In this document: one piece after another, positions 7,503-14,733 of the stretch | Layout: each line of letters opens with the position of its first letter | Position numbering within the stretch: the stretch's first letter is position 1 | DNA from: Nitrospinota bacterium | GTDB taxonomy: Bacteria > UBA8248 > JACPRG01 | Assembly (NCBI GenBank): GCA_030740135.1 | Contig: JASLXW010000006.1 | Coordinates: 1-25,561, forward strand | Reading direction: 5' to 3' | Length of the DNA stretch: 25,561 bases | Position numbers and translations under genes: made by a program | The notes under the pieces: model-generated | The model's database searches: none | What the model was told of the DNA's origin: nothing | What the model saw: the letters and a program-made list of their open reading frames with translations, nothing else

Positions 7503-8333
7503 GTGGTGGCTAATGGGGGAAACTTCAAGACTTGGTTCTTGATCATCTCCGGTTTGTTGGGCGTCCTTGCATTGACGGCGTGCCAGTTGGAGGAGCAAAA
7601 CCGGGGCGACTCGGAACCCGAGAATTGGCGCGCCTTCACTCCGAGGGCGGCAGGCATTGAGGACATGGACGCGAAGGGGTTGTTTGAGACCGGTCTGAAG
7701 CCCGTCTACCCCAAAGAGGTGAAGTGCCTCGAAGTTACCTCATCCTTCGGATCCGGATATCGGGGCGACGGCAGCCTCCGCAATCCCGAGTTCTATCAGG
7801 GACGTCATGGGGGCATGGACATACCGGCAACTGAAGGCACCCCAATCCTCGCCGTCGCCTCCGGCACTGTCATCCACAAAAAGGTAGGCGGCGGACTCGG
7901 CGGCATCTTGATATTCCTGCAGCATGCGCCGGAGGATACGGGCCTGCCGGCCTGGACCTATACGGAATACAAACATCTGCGCGAAATGCCGGATGTGGTA
8001 ATCGGCCAGCGGGTGGAGATGGGCCAGGTCATTGCCCGCACCGGCGCCACTGGCACCGTGGGCCGGTACTACCCGATGGGACACTCGCACCTGCACCTGA
8101 CGGCCTTCTTCGGCCCACGGAAGGACTTCATCGCCCGGCGATTCTTCGTGCCGGTTGAGGGCGAATGGCTGGACCCCCTGGCCCTGTTCAAGGGACCTCC
8201 CCTGAGGTCGGCGGTCATTCGCGACTTTCCGGATGACCAGAAGATGGTCCAGGTTCCCTACAAAACCACCGACGGAAGGTTCGTGCCGGAAGGAACCAAG
8301 GTCGTTTGGCCCTACGCCTGCGAACCCCGCTGA
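7503..8333 (+). CDS. M23-family (LytM/peptidase-like) lipoprotein
   Basis: The frame is open from a GTG at 7392, but the first 37 codons look non-coding. A GTG at 7503, ten bases after GGAGG (7488-7492), gives a clean lipoprotein signal: a basic start, a hydrophobic stretch WFLIISGLLGVLAL, then the lipobox LTAC with Cys at residue 27. The mature part has the M23 zinc-peptidase motifs HGGMD (HxxxD, near 7809) and HSHLH (HxH, near 8085), separated by the usual beta-sheet core with PATEGTPILAVASGTV. Such proteins cut peptidoglycan cross-links or act as non-enzymatic activators. Key metal-ligand positions appear intact. The gene sits between an IS remnant and a transporter scrap, so it may be part of an acquired segment. 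Confidence 0.82.
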   Translation: MVANGGNFKTWFLIISGLLGVLALTACQLEEQNRGDSEPENWRAFTPRAAGIEDMDAKGLFETGLKPVYPKEVKCLEVTSSFGSGYRGDGSLRNPEFYQGRHGGMDIPATEGTPILAVASGTVIHKKVGGGLGGILIFLQHAPEDTGLPAWTYTEYKHLREMPDVVIGQRVEMGQVIARTGATGTVGRYYPMGHSHLHLTAFFGPRKDFIARRFFVPVEGEWLDPLALFKGPPLRSAVIRDFPDDQKMVQVPYKTTDGRFVPEGTKVVWPYACEPR

Positions 8334-8401
8334 ACCCTTCCCTCATCGACCCGGCGAAACTGTCACAGAACCTGTAGAGAAATGGGTATTAACGCATTAG
8401 A

Positions 8402-8439
8402 CGAATGCCAGAGATTTCCGCAAGGAAAGCGGGCATTCG
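8402..8439. repeat. Two-tier hairpin with GCAA tetraloop
   Basis: The 8-bp outer stem CGAATGCC (8402-8409) pairs with GGCATTCG (8432-8439). Inside, after an asymmetric internal loop, TTTCC (8415-8419) pairs with GGAAA (8424-8428) around GCAA, a GNRA-type tetraloop when read as plus-strand RNA. It lies 69 bases after the M23 stop. No T-run follows, so a terminator role is uncertain; a 3'-end stability element or REP-like repeat is possible. Confidence 0.5.
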
Positions 8440-8466
8440 GCGAAAAGATTGTTTTCCGGGGGGGTG

Positions 8467-8492
8467 GGGGGCCGGCTTTCAAAAAGGCCCCC
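8467..8492 (-). terminator. G/C-clamped hairpin after the transporter remnant
   Basis: GGGGGCC (8467-8473) pairs with GGCCCCC (8486-8492) around a 12-base loop. On the minus strand the 5' arm is followed by TTTTT inside the loop. It lies 16 bases past the stop of the TauE/SafE remnant. The layout closely resembles the hairpin at 16130-16157. Terminator function is plausible, but the T-run lies within the loop rather than after the stem. Confidence 0.35.
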
Positions 8493-8507
8493 AAGAAAGC
8501 AATTCCT

Positions 8508-8701
8508 TTATAAAAGTCCCCGTAGGATCAAGATCACGCCCACAATGCAGAAGAAGACAAAGAGAACCAGCTTGATGTGGTTGGGGTTGAGATAGCGGTT
8601 GATCCGCAGGGCGATCTGCCCGCCCAAAAGCACGGCGGGGATGCACATGGCCGCGATGTTCCAGGGCACGCCGGAGTCGGCCAGCCCGCTTCCCGTGACA
8701 A
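8508..8701 (-). pseudogene. 3' fragment of a TauE/SafE-family (TSUP) membrane transporter gene
   Basis: Read leftwards from about 8701 to a TAA stop at 8508-8510, the sequence encodes about 63 residues with two hydrophobic helices. It contains TGSGLADSGVPWNIAAM, then IPAVLLGGQIALRINRYL, NPNHIKLVLFVFF and a hydrophobic end ILILRGLL. This is the typical C-terminus of sulfite-exporter/TSUP family permeases, which have seven to nine membrane helices and about 250 residues. Upstream of 8702 the homology stops and the frame continues without recognisable sequence, so the rest of the gene has been deleted or replaced. It is probably a leftover of the original locus, cut by the rearrangement that brought in the cyclase or the M23 gene. 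Confidence 0.75.
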
Positions 8702-8794
8702 AAATGCGTTAAGGGGTCGTCCAAATCCTGCCCAAAATTTGTTTGGCTCTCGGCGACCAAATGAGAACTTTGGAGGTTTGACGAAACGGATGCG

Positions 8795-10687
8795 TCACTC
8801 CGGCAGCCCCGCCTTGCGGGCGGCATCGAGAATGCGTTCTGCCTCGGCGGGGTTCTTATACCAGCCAAGTGGTTTCGCCAATTTCTTTACCGAGAACTTG
8901 GGATTTCGCCTGAGGAGTTCTGCGACTGTGGCCCGGGCCTCCTCCTGCCTGCCTGCCTGAAAGTGGCTGACCGCGAGCAGGACATGGGCATACGGGTGAT
9001 TCGGATTACGGTTGAGGAAACCCTTAGCAGCGGCAATCGCCTCGTCATATCTCCCCGTCATACGGTAGGCAACGCCCAAGACGAACAAGTACCAATTGGG
9101 ATAATAGGGACTGAGCCGCATCGCCCTCTTGACCAGCGCGATCGCTTCTTCCGCTCTGCCCGAGTACTCCAGAGTCCGCGCACAACGGGCCGTGGAATCG
9201 GCCTCATTGGAGTTGAGGGCGAGCGCCTTCTCACAGTAGGAAATCGCTTTTTCATGCTGTCGTTTCTGCATGGCAAGGACACTTAATAGTGAGTAAGTCT
9301 CGGCGTGGGAGTCATCGATGGCCAAAGCCTTCTGCAGCAGTTCTTCAGCCCGGGCAATAGACTGCGGCGGGGTGTCAGTCCATCCCAGGCGCACATCCCA
9401 AATGTGGGTCCGCGCGATTTGCTCCCATCCTCCCGCGAAGTTTGGGTCCAACGAGACCGCCTTTTCGAACAACCGCCGTGTCTGGGCGTTATCCACCTTT
9501 GTGGAGGGCCGCCTATGCACTAGGCCGCGAAGGAAATACTGGTAGGCTTCGAGGTTGTCCGTCTGTCTCCGCCGGATACGGGCTTGCTCTCCCTCGGTGA
9601 GCTTTACCTGCATAGCCGCAACGACATTCTCCGTGATGTCATCCTGCAGGGCAAAGATGTCTTTGAATTTGCGGTCGTAGCGCTCGGACCACAGGTGGTG
9701 CCCCTTGAGGGCGTCAATGAGCTGTACGTTGATCCGCACCCGGTCACCGGACCGCTGGACGCTGCCCTCAAGGATGTAGCGGACCCCGAACTCCTCGGCC
9801 ACCTGCTGCACCTTCACCGCCTTGTCCTTGTATGTGAAGGTTGAGTTGCGGGCGATGACGAACATATCCGGAACCTGGGACAGGGCGGTGATAATATTCT
9901 CAGTGATGCCATCGGCGAAGTGCTCTTGCTCCGGATCTTCGCTCATGTTGATGAAAGGCAGCACCGCGATGGAAGGCTTCTTCGGAAGCGGAAAGGCCAT
10001 CTTTTCCACAGACGCGGGTTCGAGCTTTGACGCTGCCGATCGCAGGTAGAAGTTCCAGATAGCCGCCCCGCCGACGAGCACGACCAGAGCCGCCGCGGCC
10101 CATGGCCACCGCCTCGTCCCGGCCCTCCTCACCACCTTCACGGCCCCGGCTGCCTCCGGCTCCAGCCGAACCCGGTAGACGTGGACGGGGTCCGTGATGT
10201 TCTTGACCTGCTGATTGCCCAAGCTCTCGAAGCCGACCGATAGCTTGTTTTTGACGTGATCGAAGGCTGTACCGGAAATGCAGAGGCGGCCCGGCTGGGC
10301 CAGCTCCTCAAGGCGCGTTGCAACGTTCACGCCGTCGCCGTAGATGTCGTCACCCTCAATGATGATGTCGCCGATATTGATCCCCACGCGGAACTCGACC
10401 CGAAGGTCCTTTGGCACGTCGGCGTTTCGCCGCGCCATTGCCCGTTGAACCTCCACGGCGCACTGGACCGCGTTCACGACGCTGGCGAACTCAACCAATA
10501 TCCCGTCGCCGGTGGTCTTGACGATGCGGCCGTGATGCTCGGCGATCTTGGGGTCGATCAGTTCTTTGCGATGAACCGTCAGTTGGGCGAGGGTCCCCGC
10601 CTCATCGGATCCCATCAACCGGCTGTAACCGGCGATGTCCGCGGCGAGGATTGCGGCGAGCTTCCTTTGAACGTTTCTTGGTTCCAT
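8795..10687 (-). CDS. Class III adenylate/guanylate cyclase with transmembrane segment and TPR repeats
   Basis: The start used is ATG at 10687 (630 residues), preceded by GAGGCGG; a codon five residues earlier lacks a ribosome site. Residues 10-140 form a class III cyclase domain with a complete active site: metal-binding Asp17 and Asp61, adenine-selecting Lys57 and Asp114, and transition-state Asn121 and Arg125. By comparison with mycobacterial Rv1625c, this predicts ATP as substrate and cAMP as product. One membrane helix (about 194-215) follows, then a TolB/FlgO-like domain (PSIAVLPFINMSEDPEQEHFADGI, about 238-345), then several TPR units to the end. The cyclase domain should be cytoplasmic and the sensor/TPR part outside the membrane. 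Such multi-domain cyclases are common and usually multicopy. Its signal is unknown. Confidence 0.9.
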   Translation of the reverse strand: MEPRNVQRKLAAILAADIAGYSRLMGSDEAGTLAQLTVHRKELIDPKIAEHHGRIVKTTGDGILVEFASVVNAVQCAVEVQRAMARRNADVPKDLRVEFRVGINIGDIIIEGDDIYGDGVNVATRLEELAQPGRLCISGTAFDHVKNKLSVGFESLGNQQVKNITDPVHVYRVRLEPEAAGAVKVVRRAGTRRWPWAAAALVVLVGGAAIWNFYLRSAASKLEPASVEKMAFPLPKKPSIAVLPFINMSEDPEQEHFADGITENIITALSQVPDMFVIARNSTFTYKDKAVKVQQVAEEFGVRYILEGSVQRSGDRVRINVQLIDALKGHHLWSERYDRKFKDIFALQDDITENVVAAMQVKLTEGEQARIRRRQTDNLEAYQYFLRGLVHRRPSTKVDNAQTRRLFEKAVSLDPNFAGGWEQIARTHIWDVRLGWTDTPPQSIARAEELLQKALAIDDSHAETYSLLSVLAMQKRQHEKAISYCEKALALNSNEADSTARCARTLEYSGRAEEAIALVKRAMRLSPYYPNWYLFVLGVAYRMTGRYDEAIAAAKGFLNRNPNHPYAHVLLAVSHFQAGRQEEARATVAELLRRNPKFSVKKLAKPLGWYKNPAEAERILDAARKAGLPE

Positions 10688-11068
10688 GGGTGACCGCCTC
10701 ATGAAATGATCGAGACGCGTAAGTTATCGCAAATCTACGTGAACGACAAATTGGTCTGCCCCCCGGATATGGACCAGTTTTAGGGGAGCACGTCCCACCA
10801 CGCTACTTGTCATTCCGAAGGAGGGTCTACCGACCCGCGTGGGGAATCCGTTCAAGATCGACACGCCTTGATTTTTGTTGAGTTCAGAAAACAATCCAAT
10901 CGAGGCGAGATTCCCGCTTCGTTCGGAAGGACATCGAGTGCGCTTGTGCAACCCTGAGAAAAGGTTTTTCCGCAACCTGATAGACGATAGGGCCCAAATC
11001 CCGGGAAATCCTGCCCGCCGGCTTCGCCGAAGGCTGGTCCATCCCTTCGTCCGTTTCACCCGGAATTT
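10688..11068. other. Intergenic region (381 bp) with an inverted-repeat element
   Basis: This region lies between the 5' end of the cyclase gene and the 3' end of the nonahaem cytochrome gene, both on the minus strand. It must contain the cyclase promoter and the end of the respiratory operon. The only clear structure is the pair of inverted GTCATTCC-type repeats at 10808-10934. I see no gene and no clear intrinsic terminator. Confidence 0.6.
10808..10934. repeat. MITE-like element: two inverted copies of a GTCATTCC...GGAATC repeat
   Basis: The left copy (10808-10849) begins TGTCATTCCGAA and ends GGGGAATCC; within it GGGTC-TACC-GACCC forms a small hairpin. The right copy (10909-10934), read on the other strand, begins ATGTCCTTCCGAA and ends GGGAATC. 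The ends thus form imperfect terminal inverted repeats of about 12 bases around a 127-bp AT-richer core. Repeats of this GTCATTCCGAA...GGAATC form are scattered through many bacterial genomes in my recollection. That comparison is from memory and was not searched. Confidence 0.6.
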
Positions 11069-12325
11069 TCATCGCTTGCGTCTGCGCAGCCAGAGAACCC
11101 CGGCCAGCAGGGCCGCGTAGATCGCCCCGCCCCACAACGCAATTCGCGTCCAGCGATGGCGACCCTTGACCGCCAGGATGGCCGCCTCGGCGGCCTGGGC
11201 CCGCTCGGCGGCGGCTTCGAGCGCCTTGAAGTTCTTCACCAGAACCAATTGGTGCTGTGCAAGACCGAAGCCGGTCAAGAAGGCCCGCTCCACCCGGTCC
11301 ACCCGCCGGGTCTCCTCCACGGGCTTGAAGCCCGCGGACCGCAGATCGGCCAAGACCCGCCGGCTTCGGTGGATGGATCGGCGCACCGGCGCGACGGCCT
11401 TGAGGACCCGGCCGATGTAGTCGAGGGCCGGGTCCTTCGGGTTCTTCCGCCGGTTGTGGCAGGCGGCGCAGACCTTCGGGTCGCGGGACATCGCGGGCGT
11501 CGCCGGCTTGACCTCGTGCGCGGTGTGACACTTGGCGCAGTGGACTTTTTCCTCGGCGGCGAAGTGCGGGTTGTTCTTGCCGAACGCCGCCCGTTCCGCC
11601 GTGTGACACGTCCCGCAAATCTCGAACACCTCGGCGTTTTCCCATTGAGGCCGGAAGTTCCAGTGGGCCCCGTGGCACGACGCGCACGTCGGAAGGTTCA
11701 GCCCGGGACTCCACCCCCCCTTCAACCCGTGAACGCCCCTCGCGACCTGTCCCGGGACCTCGATGTTCAGGCCGAAGTTTTCTTTGTATTCCTCGTCGGC
11801 GTGGCACTTGGCGCAGGTCCGGTTGACGTTGGCCGGATGGGCCGGGGAGCCGGGGTCGTCCACCCGAAGAACGCGATGGGCGCCGTGGCAGGTGGCGCAC
11901 TGGGGGGCCCCCCGCTCGTCCTTTTGCCAAAGGGCCTCGGCGTGCACGCCCTGCTTGTATTCCTCGAAGGCGTTTCGTCTCCCCCGGGACCATTTGACGG
12001 CGTCCGGCTTCCCGTGACACTTGGCGCAAACCTCCGGGATGTCGAAAACCGAGATCCGCCCCCGGAAGCCCGCGTCTTTGGATTCGGCGTCCTCCCGGCG
12101 GACCTTCGTGGGATCGCCGCCGTGACAGCCTATGCAGCCGGCGCCGAAAACGAAATGGATGCTCGCCCGATAATCGCGCCCCGCCCGGCCGTTTTTGTGG
12201 CAATCCCAACAGGAATCCACGACCTTCCCCGCCGGTCCGGGATGGGTCTTGAGGGTTTGGCCGGCGGCCAGGCGGGCAACAGAAAGCACGAGGGTTGTGA
12301 ATATCAGGAAGGCCCACCGGTCCAT
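11069..12325 (-). CDS. Nonahaem c-type cytochrome with C-terminal membrane anchor
   Basis: Nine CxxCH haem-binding motifs are present (first Cys at residues 40, 65, 101, 144, 172, 215, 238, 264 and 287, numbered from a GTG at 12328). They follow a signal peptide (WAFLIFTTLVLSVARLAAG). After the haem region comes an alpha-helical stretch without haems, and one membrane helix near the C-terminus (about 396-414) ending in RRRKR. The haem domain should face the outside. The chosen start is the ATG at 12325, which overlaps the stop of the cytochrome b gene (TGATG). The GTG at 12328 is equally possible. Being third in the Rieske/cytochrome b operon, it probably replaces cytochrome c1 or f as the electron outlet of the complex. 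Several haem motifs have the form CAxCH. Confidence 0.92.
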   Translation of the reverse strand: MDRWAFLIFTTLVLSVARLAAGQTLKTHPGPAGKVVDSCWDCHKNGRAGRDYRASIHFVFGAGCIGCHGGDPTKVRREDAESKDAGFRGRISVFDIPEVCAKCHGKPDAVKWSRGRRNAFEEYKQGVHAEALWQKDERGAPQCATCHGAHRVLRVDDPGSPAHPANVNRTCAKCHADEEYKENFGLNIEVPGQVARGVHGLKGGWSPGLNLPTCASCHGAHWNFRPQWENAEVFEICGTCHTAERAAFGKNNPHFAAEEKVHCAKCHTAHEVKPATPAMSRDPKVCAACHNRRKNPKDPALDYIGRVLKAVAPVRRSIHRSRRVLADLRSAGFKPVEETRRVDRVERAFLTGFGLAQHQLVLVKNFKALEAAAERAQAAEAAILAVKGRHRWTRIALWGGAIYAALLAGVLWLRRRKR

Positions 12326-13479
12326 CACGAAACCTCAATGCCGAAAATCGGCTCGGGGCCGCCGGCGTAGTGGCCGAGGTAGGTGAGGACGGCCCACAGG
12401 AGGATGATCCCCAGGGCGATCCCCGTCGCCCATTTGCGCCGGAGCGGGCTTCGGTCCTCCGAGCGGTCGAGGAAAGGGACGAGAAGGATCAGCAGGAAGG
12501 GCAGCCCCTGGAGGATCACGGCCAGTTGGAGATAAGAAAACCCGGGAAAGACCTCCCCGGCCGGGAAGTATTTCAGGCTCTGGTAGAAGGCCAGGAACGG
12601 CCATTCGGGCTTCACATGCTCGGGCGTCAAGGCCGGGTCCGCCGGCGCGTCCAGCGGCGCCGGGTTCCAGGCGGTCCAAAGGAGAAGAAGGGCGATCGCC
12701 AGAACCCCCGCCAGGATCTCCCTCCGCATGAAGTGTACATAGGGCGTCCGTCCGGGGGAGGCGCCGGCGTTCCTCCGCCTCGGAAGCGGATCGGCCGCGC
12801 CGACCCGGTAGACGAGAGCGACGTGGACGGCGATCAGGATGACCATCGCCGCCGGCAGGACGACCGCGTGAAGGGCGAAGAAGCGGGTGAGCGTCGCCGC
12901 CCCCACCTGCTTGCCCCCTTTCATCAGGCCGGCGATGAATTCCCCGATCACCGGAACCTGGTGAACCATTTGGGCCCCGATCGTCGTCCCCCAAAACGCC
13001 TTCTGATCCCAGGGCAGCAGGTATCCCGTGAAGGCCAGGCCGAAGACGGTTACGAACAGGAAGAAGCCCGCCACCCAGGTCGCCTCGCGGGGCCGCTTGA
13101 ACGCGCCGGTGAAAAACACCCGGCCCATGTGGAGGAACGCCGCGATGATCATGCCCTCGCCCGCCCAGCGGTGCAGGCTCCGGACGGCCCAGCCCCAGGG
13201 CACGCCGTTCATCAGGAGCCTGACGCTCTCGTGGGCCCGCTCGGGCGCCGGCTGGTAATAGAAGAGCAGAAGCACGCCGGTGACGGCCTGGACGCCGAGA
13301 AGGGCGAGGAGCACCGCCCCCAGGGTGTGATAGGCGCGAAGTCCTTGCGGAACGGTGTGGCGGTGAAGCAGGGCGCGGAGCGCTCCGGCCCATGACCGGA
13401 TCTCTCCGAAGGAGGTTTGGCCGGGTTTCAATGGCCCTTCCGGATGGACCCGCGCCGCCACGTCATCGCCAGGATTCAT
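12325..13479 (-). CDS. Cytochrome b/b6-type subunit of a bc-type quinol-oxidising complex
   Basis: The protein is 384 residues with about seven to eight hydrophobic helices. The two haem b histidine pairs are His103/His117 (13 residues between) and His204/His219 (14 between); the latter spacing is that of the b6 type rather than mitochondrial-type cytochrome b. GLAFTGYLLPWDQKAFWG is the expected helix C/cd region. In the C-terminal, subunit IV-like part, the Qo-site motif PEWY appears as PEWP (291-294), so the conserved Tyr is replaced. The b6 and subunit-IV parts are thus joined in one chain. The start ATG at 13479 overlaps the Rieske stop by four bases, and the end overlaps the nonahaem cytochrome. 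It should move electrons from quinol across the membrane. Confidence 0.93.
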   Translation of the reverse strand: MNPGDDVAARVHPEGPLKPGQTSFGEIRSWAGALRALLHRHTVPQGLRAYHTLGAVLLALLGVQAVTGVLLLFYYQPAPERAHESVRLLMNGVPWGWAVRSLHRWAGEGMIIAAFLHMGRVFFTGAFKRPREATWVAGFFLFVTVFGLAFTGYLLPWDQKAFWGTTIGAQMVHQVPVIGEFIAGLMKGGKQVGAATLTRFFALHAVVLPAAMVILIAVHVALVYRVGAADPLPRRRNAGASPGRTPYVHFMRREILAGVLAIALLLLWTAWNPAPLDAPADPALTPEHVKPEWPFLAFYQSLKYFPAGEVFPGFSYLQLAVILQGLPFLLILLVPFLDRSEDRSPLRRKWATGIALGIILLWAVLTYLGHYAGGPEPIFGIEVS

Positions 13480-13946
13480 CCGATGAAAACCTGTCCGTTC
13501 CGCTCGCGGACTTCCAGTCTCTCCAACGGCCTCGGCGGCGGGCCGGAAACCACTTCGCCTTCGGAATCGAACACCCCTCCATGGCAGGGGCAGGCGAAGC
13601 GGCCGATGTTCTTTCCTCGCGAATCGGTCTTCCGGGCCTCATCCGGCCTCCACCGGACGACGCAGCCGAGGTGGGTGCAGACGAGGGAGAAAGCGCGGTA
13701 ACCGCTCTCGGTCTTCAGGAGCAGGGCCGGCTCGCCGGCGATGCGGACGGTCGCGGACCCGCCGGGGGAGAGTGATTCGGCGCCGGGGACGCGCGCGGGG
13801 GCGCGCAGCCGCCGGCGAAGGTCCGGAGGATAGAGGTAGGCCAGCGCGCCCCAAGCGCCCAGGACCCCCGCCACGGCCAAGAGAGAGGTTTGCACCCAGT
13901 GAAAGAACCCTCTTCGGCCAACGGAAAAAATTTCGGCTGAATTCAT
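13476..13946 (-). CDS. Rieske [2Fe-2S] protein of a bc-type complex
   Basis: The 156-residue protein has one N-terminal membrane anchor (about 16-38, preceded by RRGFFHW, which resembles a Tat-type double arginine signal). The Rieske cluster motifs are box 1 CTHLGC (Cys90, His92 as ligands; Cys95) and box 2 CPCHGG (Cys119, His122 as ligands; Cys121). Cys95 and Cys121 would form the stabilising disulfide of high-potential Rieske proteins. It is the first gene of the operon, with AGGA a few bases before its ATG at 13946. It takes the first electron from quinol at the Qo site and passes it to the c-type haem subunit. The family is certain; the partner complex is inferred from the gene order. Confidence 0.95.
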   Translation of the reverse strand: MNSAEIFSVGRRGFFHWVQTSLLAVAGVLGAWGALAYLYPPDLRRRLRAPARVPGAESLSPGGSATVRIAGEPALLLKTESGYRAFSLVCTHLGCVVRWRPDEARKTDSRGKNIGRFACPCHGGVFDSEGEVVSGPPPRPLERLEVRERNGQVFIG

Positions 13947-13976
13947 GAAAATCCTATAATTTTCCGCTGGATCAAT

Positions 13977-14012
13977 TAGAATAGATAAACAACCTCAATT
14001 CTATTCTATCAA
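13977..14012 (-). promoter_or_regulatory. Candidate promoter of the Rieske/cyt b/nonahaem operon within an inverted repeat
   Basis: On the minus strand, a -35-like TTGATA (14007-14012) and a -10-like TTTATC (13984-13989) are 17 bases apart, about 35 bases before the Rieske start. The 8-bp inverted repeat TAGAATAG (13977-13984) and CTATTCTA (14001-14008), with a 16-base spacer, overlaps both boxes. A third, related GAATAGAAT lies at 14059-14068. Overlap with the promoter suggests a repressor or activator operator. No known regulator site (for example an FNR box) fits exactly. Confidence 0.45.
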
Positions 14013-14227
14013 AGAGGGCGCATGAATCGCGGGGCGGGAAATTTATCCGGGCCTCGGGGAATAGAATCGATGTGCGTTTGTTTTCTTAAAAGGGTGTTTG
14101 TGCCCATCCTGTGAACAGCCCAAACCCGGTTTCCGAAAGCTTCGGATCATCCGTAGGGGGGAAAGGGTGTGCTTCGGGGGGGCGAATGAGTCCATCAAAC
14201 GGTATTGGATCGGGAGGGGGAGAGTCC

Positions 14228-14650
14228 ATGAAAAAGATTTTCGCGATCACCCTGGTTCTGGCGTTCGCCGTCACGGCCGCCTTCGCGGGGCCGGTGTCGG
14301 CCCAGAAAAAGCATGCGCCGAAAGGGGTCTGGCGGGGAATGTTGGATAACGTCAGCAGCCTTCAGACCATCGTCAGCGCCCTGGCGGTCTTTGACATGAA
14401 GCGCATCGCAGCCGTGGCCGATCGGTCCGCCAAGAGACAGGAGTTCGTCTCCAACCTCAAGAAGTATAAGGGCACGAAGGTGGGGAAACTCTACAGCAAC
14501 CTGGGGGCCGCATTTCAAGGGGTCGCCGAAGCCGCCCGGGCGGGAGAGGAGGACCTCGTTGCGGATAGGCTCAGTGGTGTGTTGAAGGCTTGCAACGCAT
14601 GCCATTACAACTTGCGAGACGCCTCTCGCCGGAAGAAAATGAGGAAATAA
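14228..14650 (+). CDS. Cytochrome c'-like monohaem protein
   Basis: Starting at the ATG at 14228, which follows a purine-rich GGAGGGGGAGAG, the protein has 140 residues. It has a signal peptide (MKK, hydrophobic core, cleavage after VSA near residue 25). The mature part is predicted mostly helical, and a single haem motif CNACH (Cys122, Cys125, His126) lies near the C-terminus. This layout, a four-helix bundle with the haem motif close to the C-terminus, is that of cytochrome c'. It would be periplasmic, carrying electrons or binding NO or similar gases. It diverges from the Rieske operon across about 280 bp and may be an acceptor for that complex. An upstream in-frame extension to 14111 has no coding character and was rejected. 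Confidence 0.82.
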   Translation: MKKIFAITLVLAFAVTAAFAGPVSAQKKHAPKGVWRGMLDNVSSLQTIVSALAVFDMKRIAAVADRSAKRQEFVSNLKKYKGTKVGKLYSNLGAAFQGVAEAARAGEEDLVADRLSGVLKACNACHYNLRDASRRKKMRK

Positions 14651-14672
14651 ACGGGACGGTGCAAGGGGCGCT

Positions 14673-14701
14673 CTCAGGGACAATCCTTGAGCCCTTTTTT
14701 C
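14673..14701 (+). terminator. Intrinsic terminator after the cytochrome c'-like gene
   Basis: CTCAGGGA (14673-14680) pairs with TCCTTGAG (14684-14691, one G-T pair) around a CAA loop. CCC and a run of six T follow. It begins 23 bases after the stop at 14650. Hairpin plus T-run is the classic form. Confidence 0.8.
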
Positions 14702-14733
14702 GCGCCCGAAAATCCGGCGCCGGGTTCCGGATC

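Larger units (their letters stand above)
8334..8507. other. Intergenic region with hairpins
   Basis: No gene is seen here. The region has two structured elements: a hairpin with an inner GCAA-capped stem at 8402-8439 and a G/C-clamped hairpin at 8467-8492. Together with the transporter scrap at 8508-8701 and a 93-bp featureless stretch to 8794, it fills the space between the M23 gene and the cyclase gene. Confidence 0.6.

Noticed and set aside
8389..8713. Inverted 10-bp match TTAACGCATT (8389-8398) and AATGCGTTAA (8704-8713), considered as an integron attC-like site or element ends
   Set aside because: The flanks do not extend the match and the bases do not fit attC core-site consensus, so it is probably chance.
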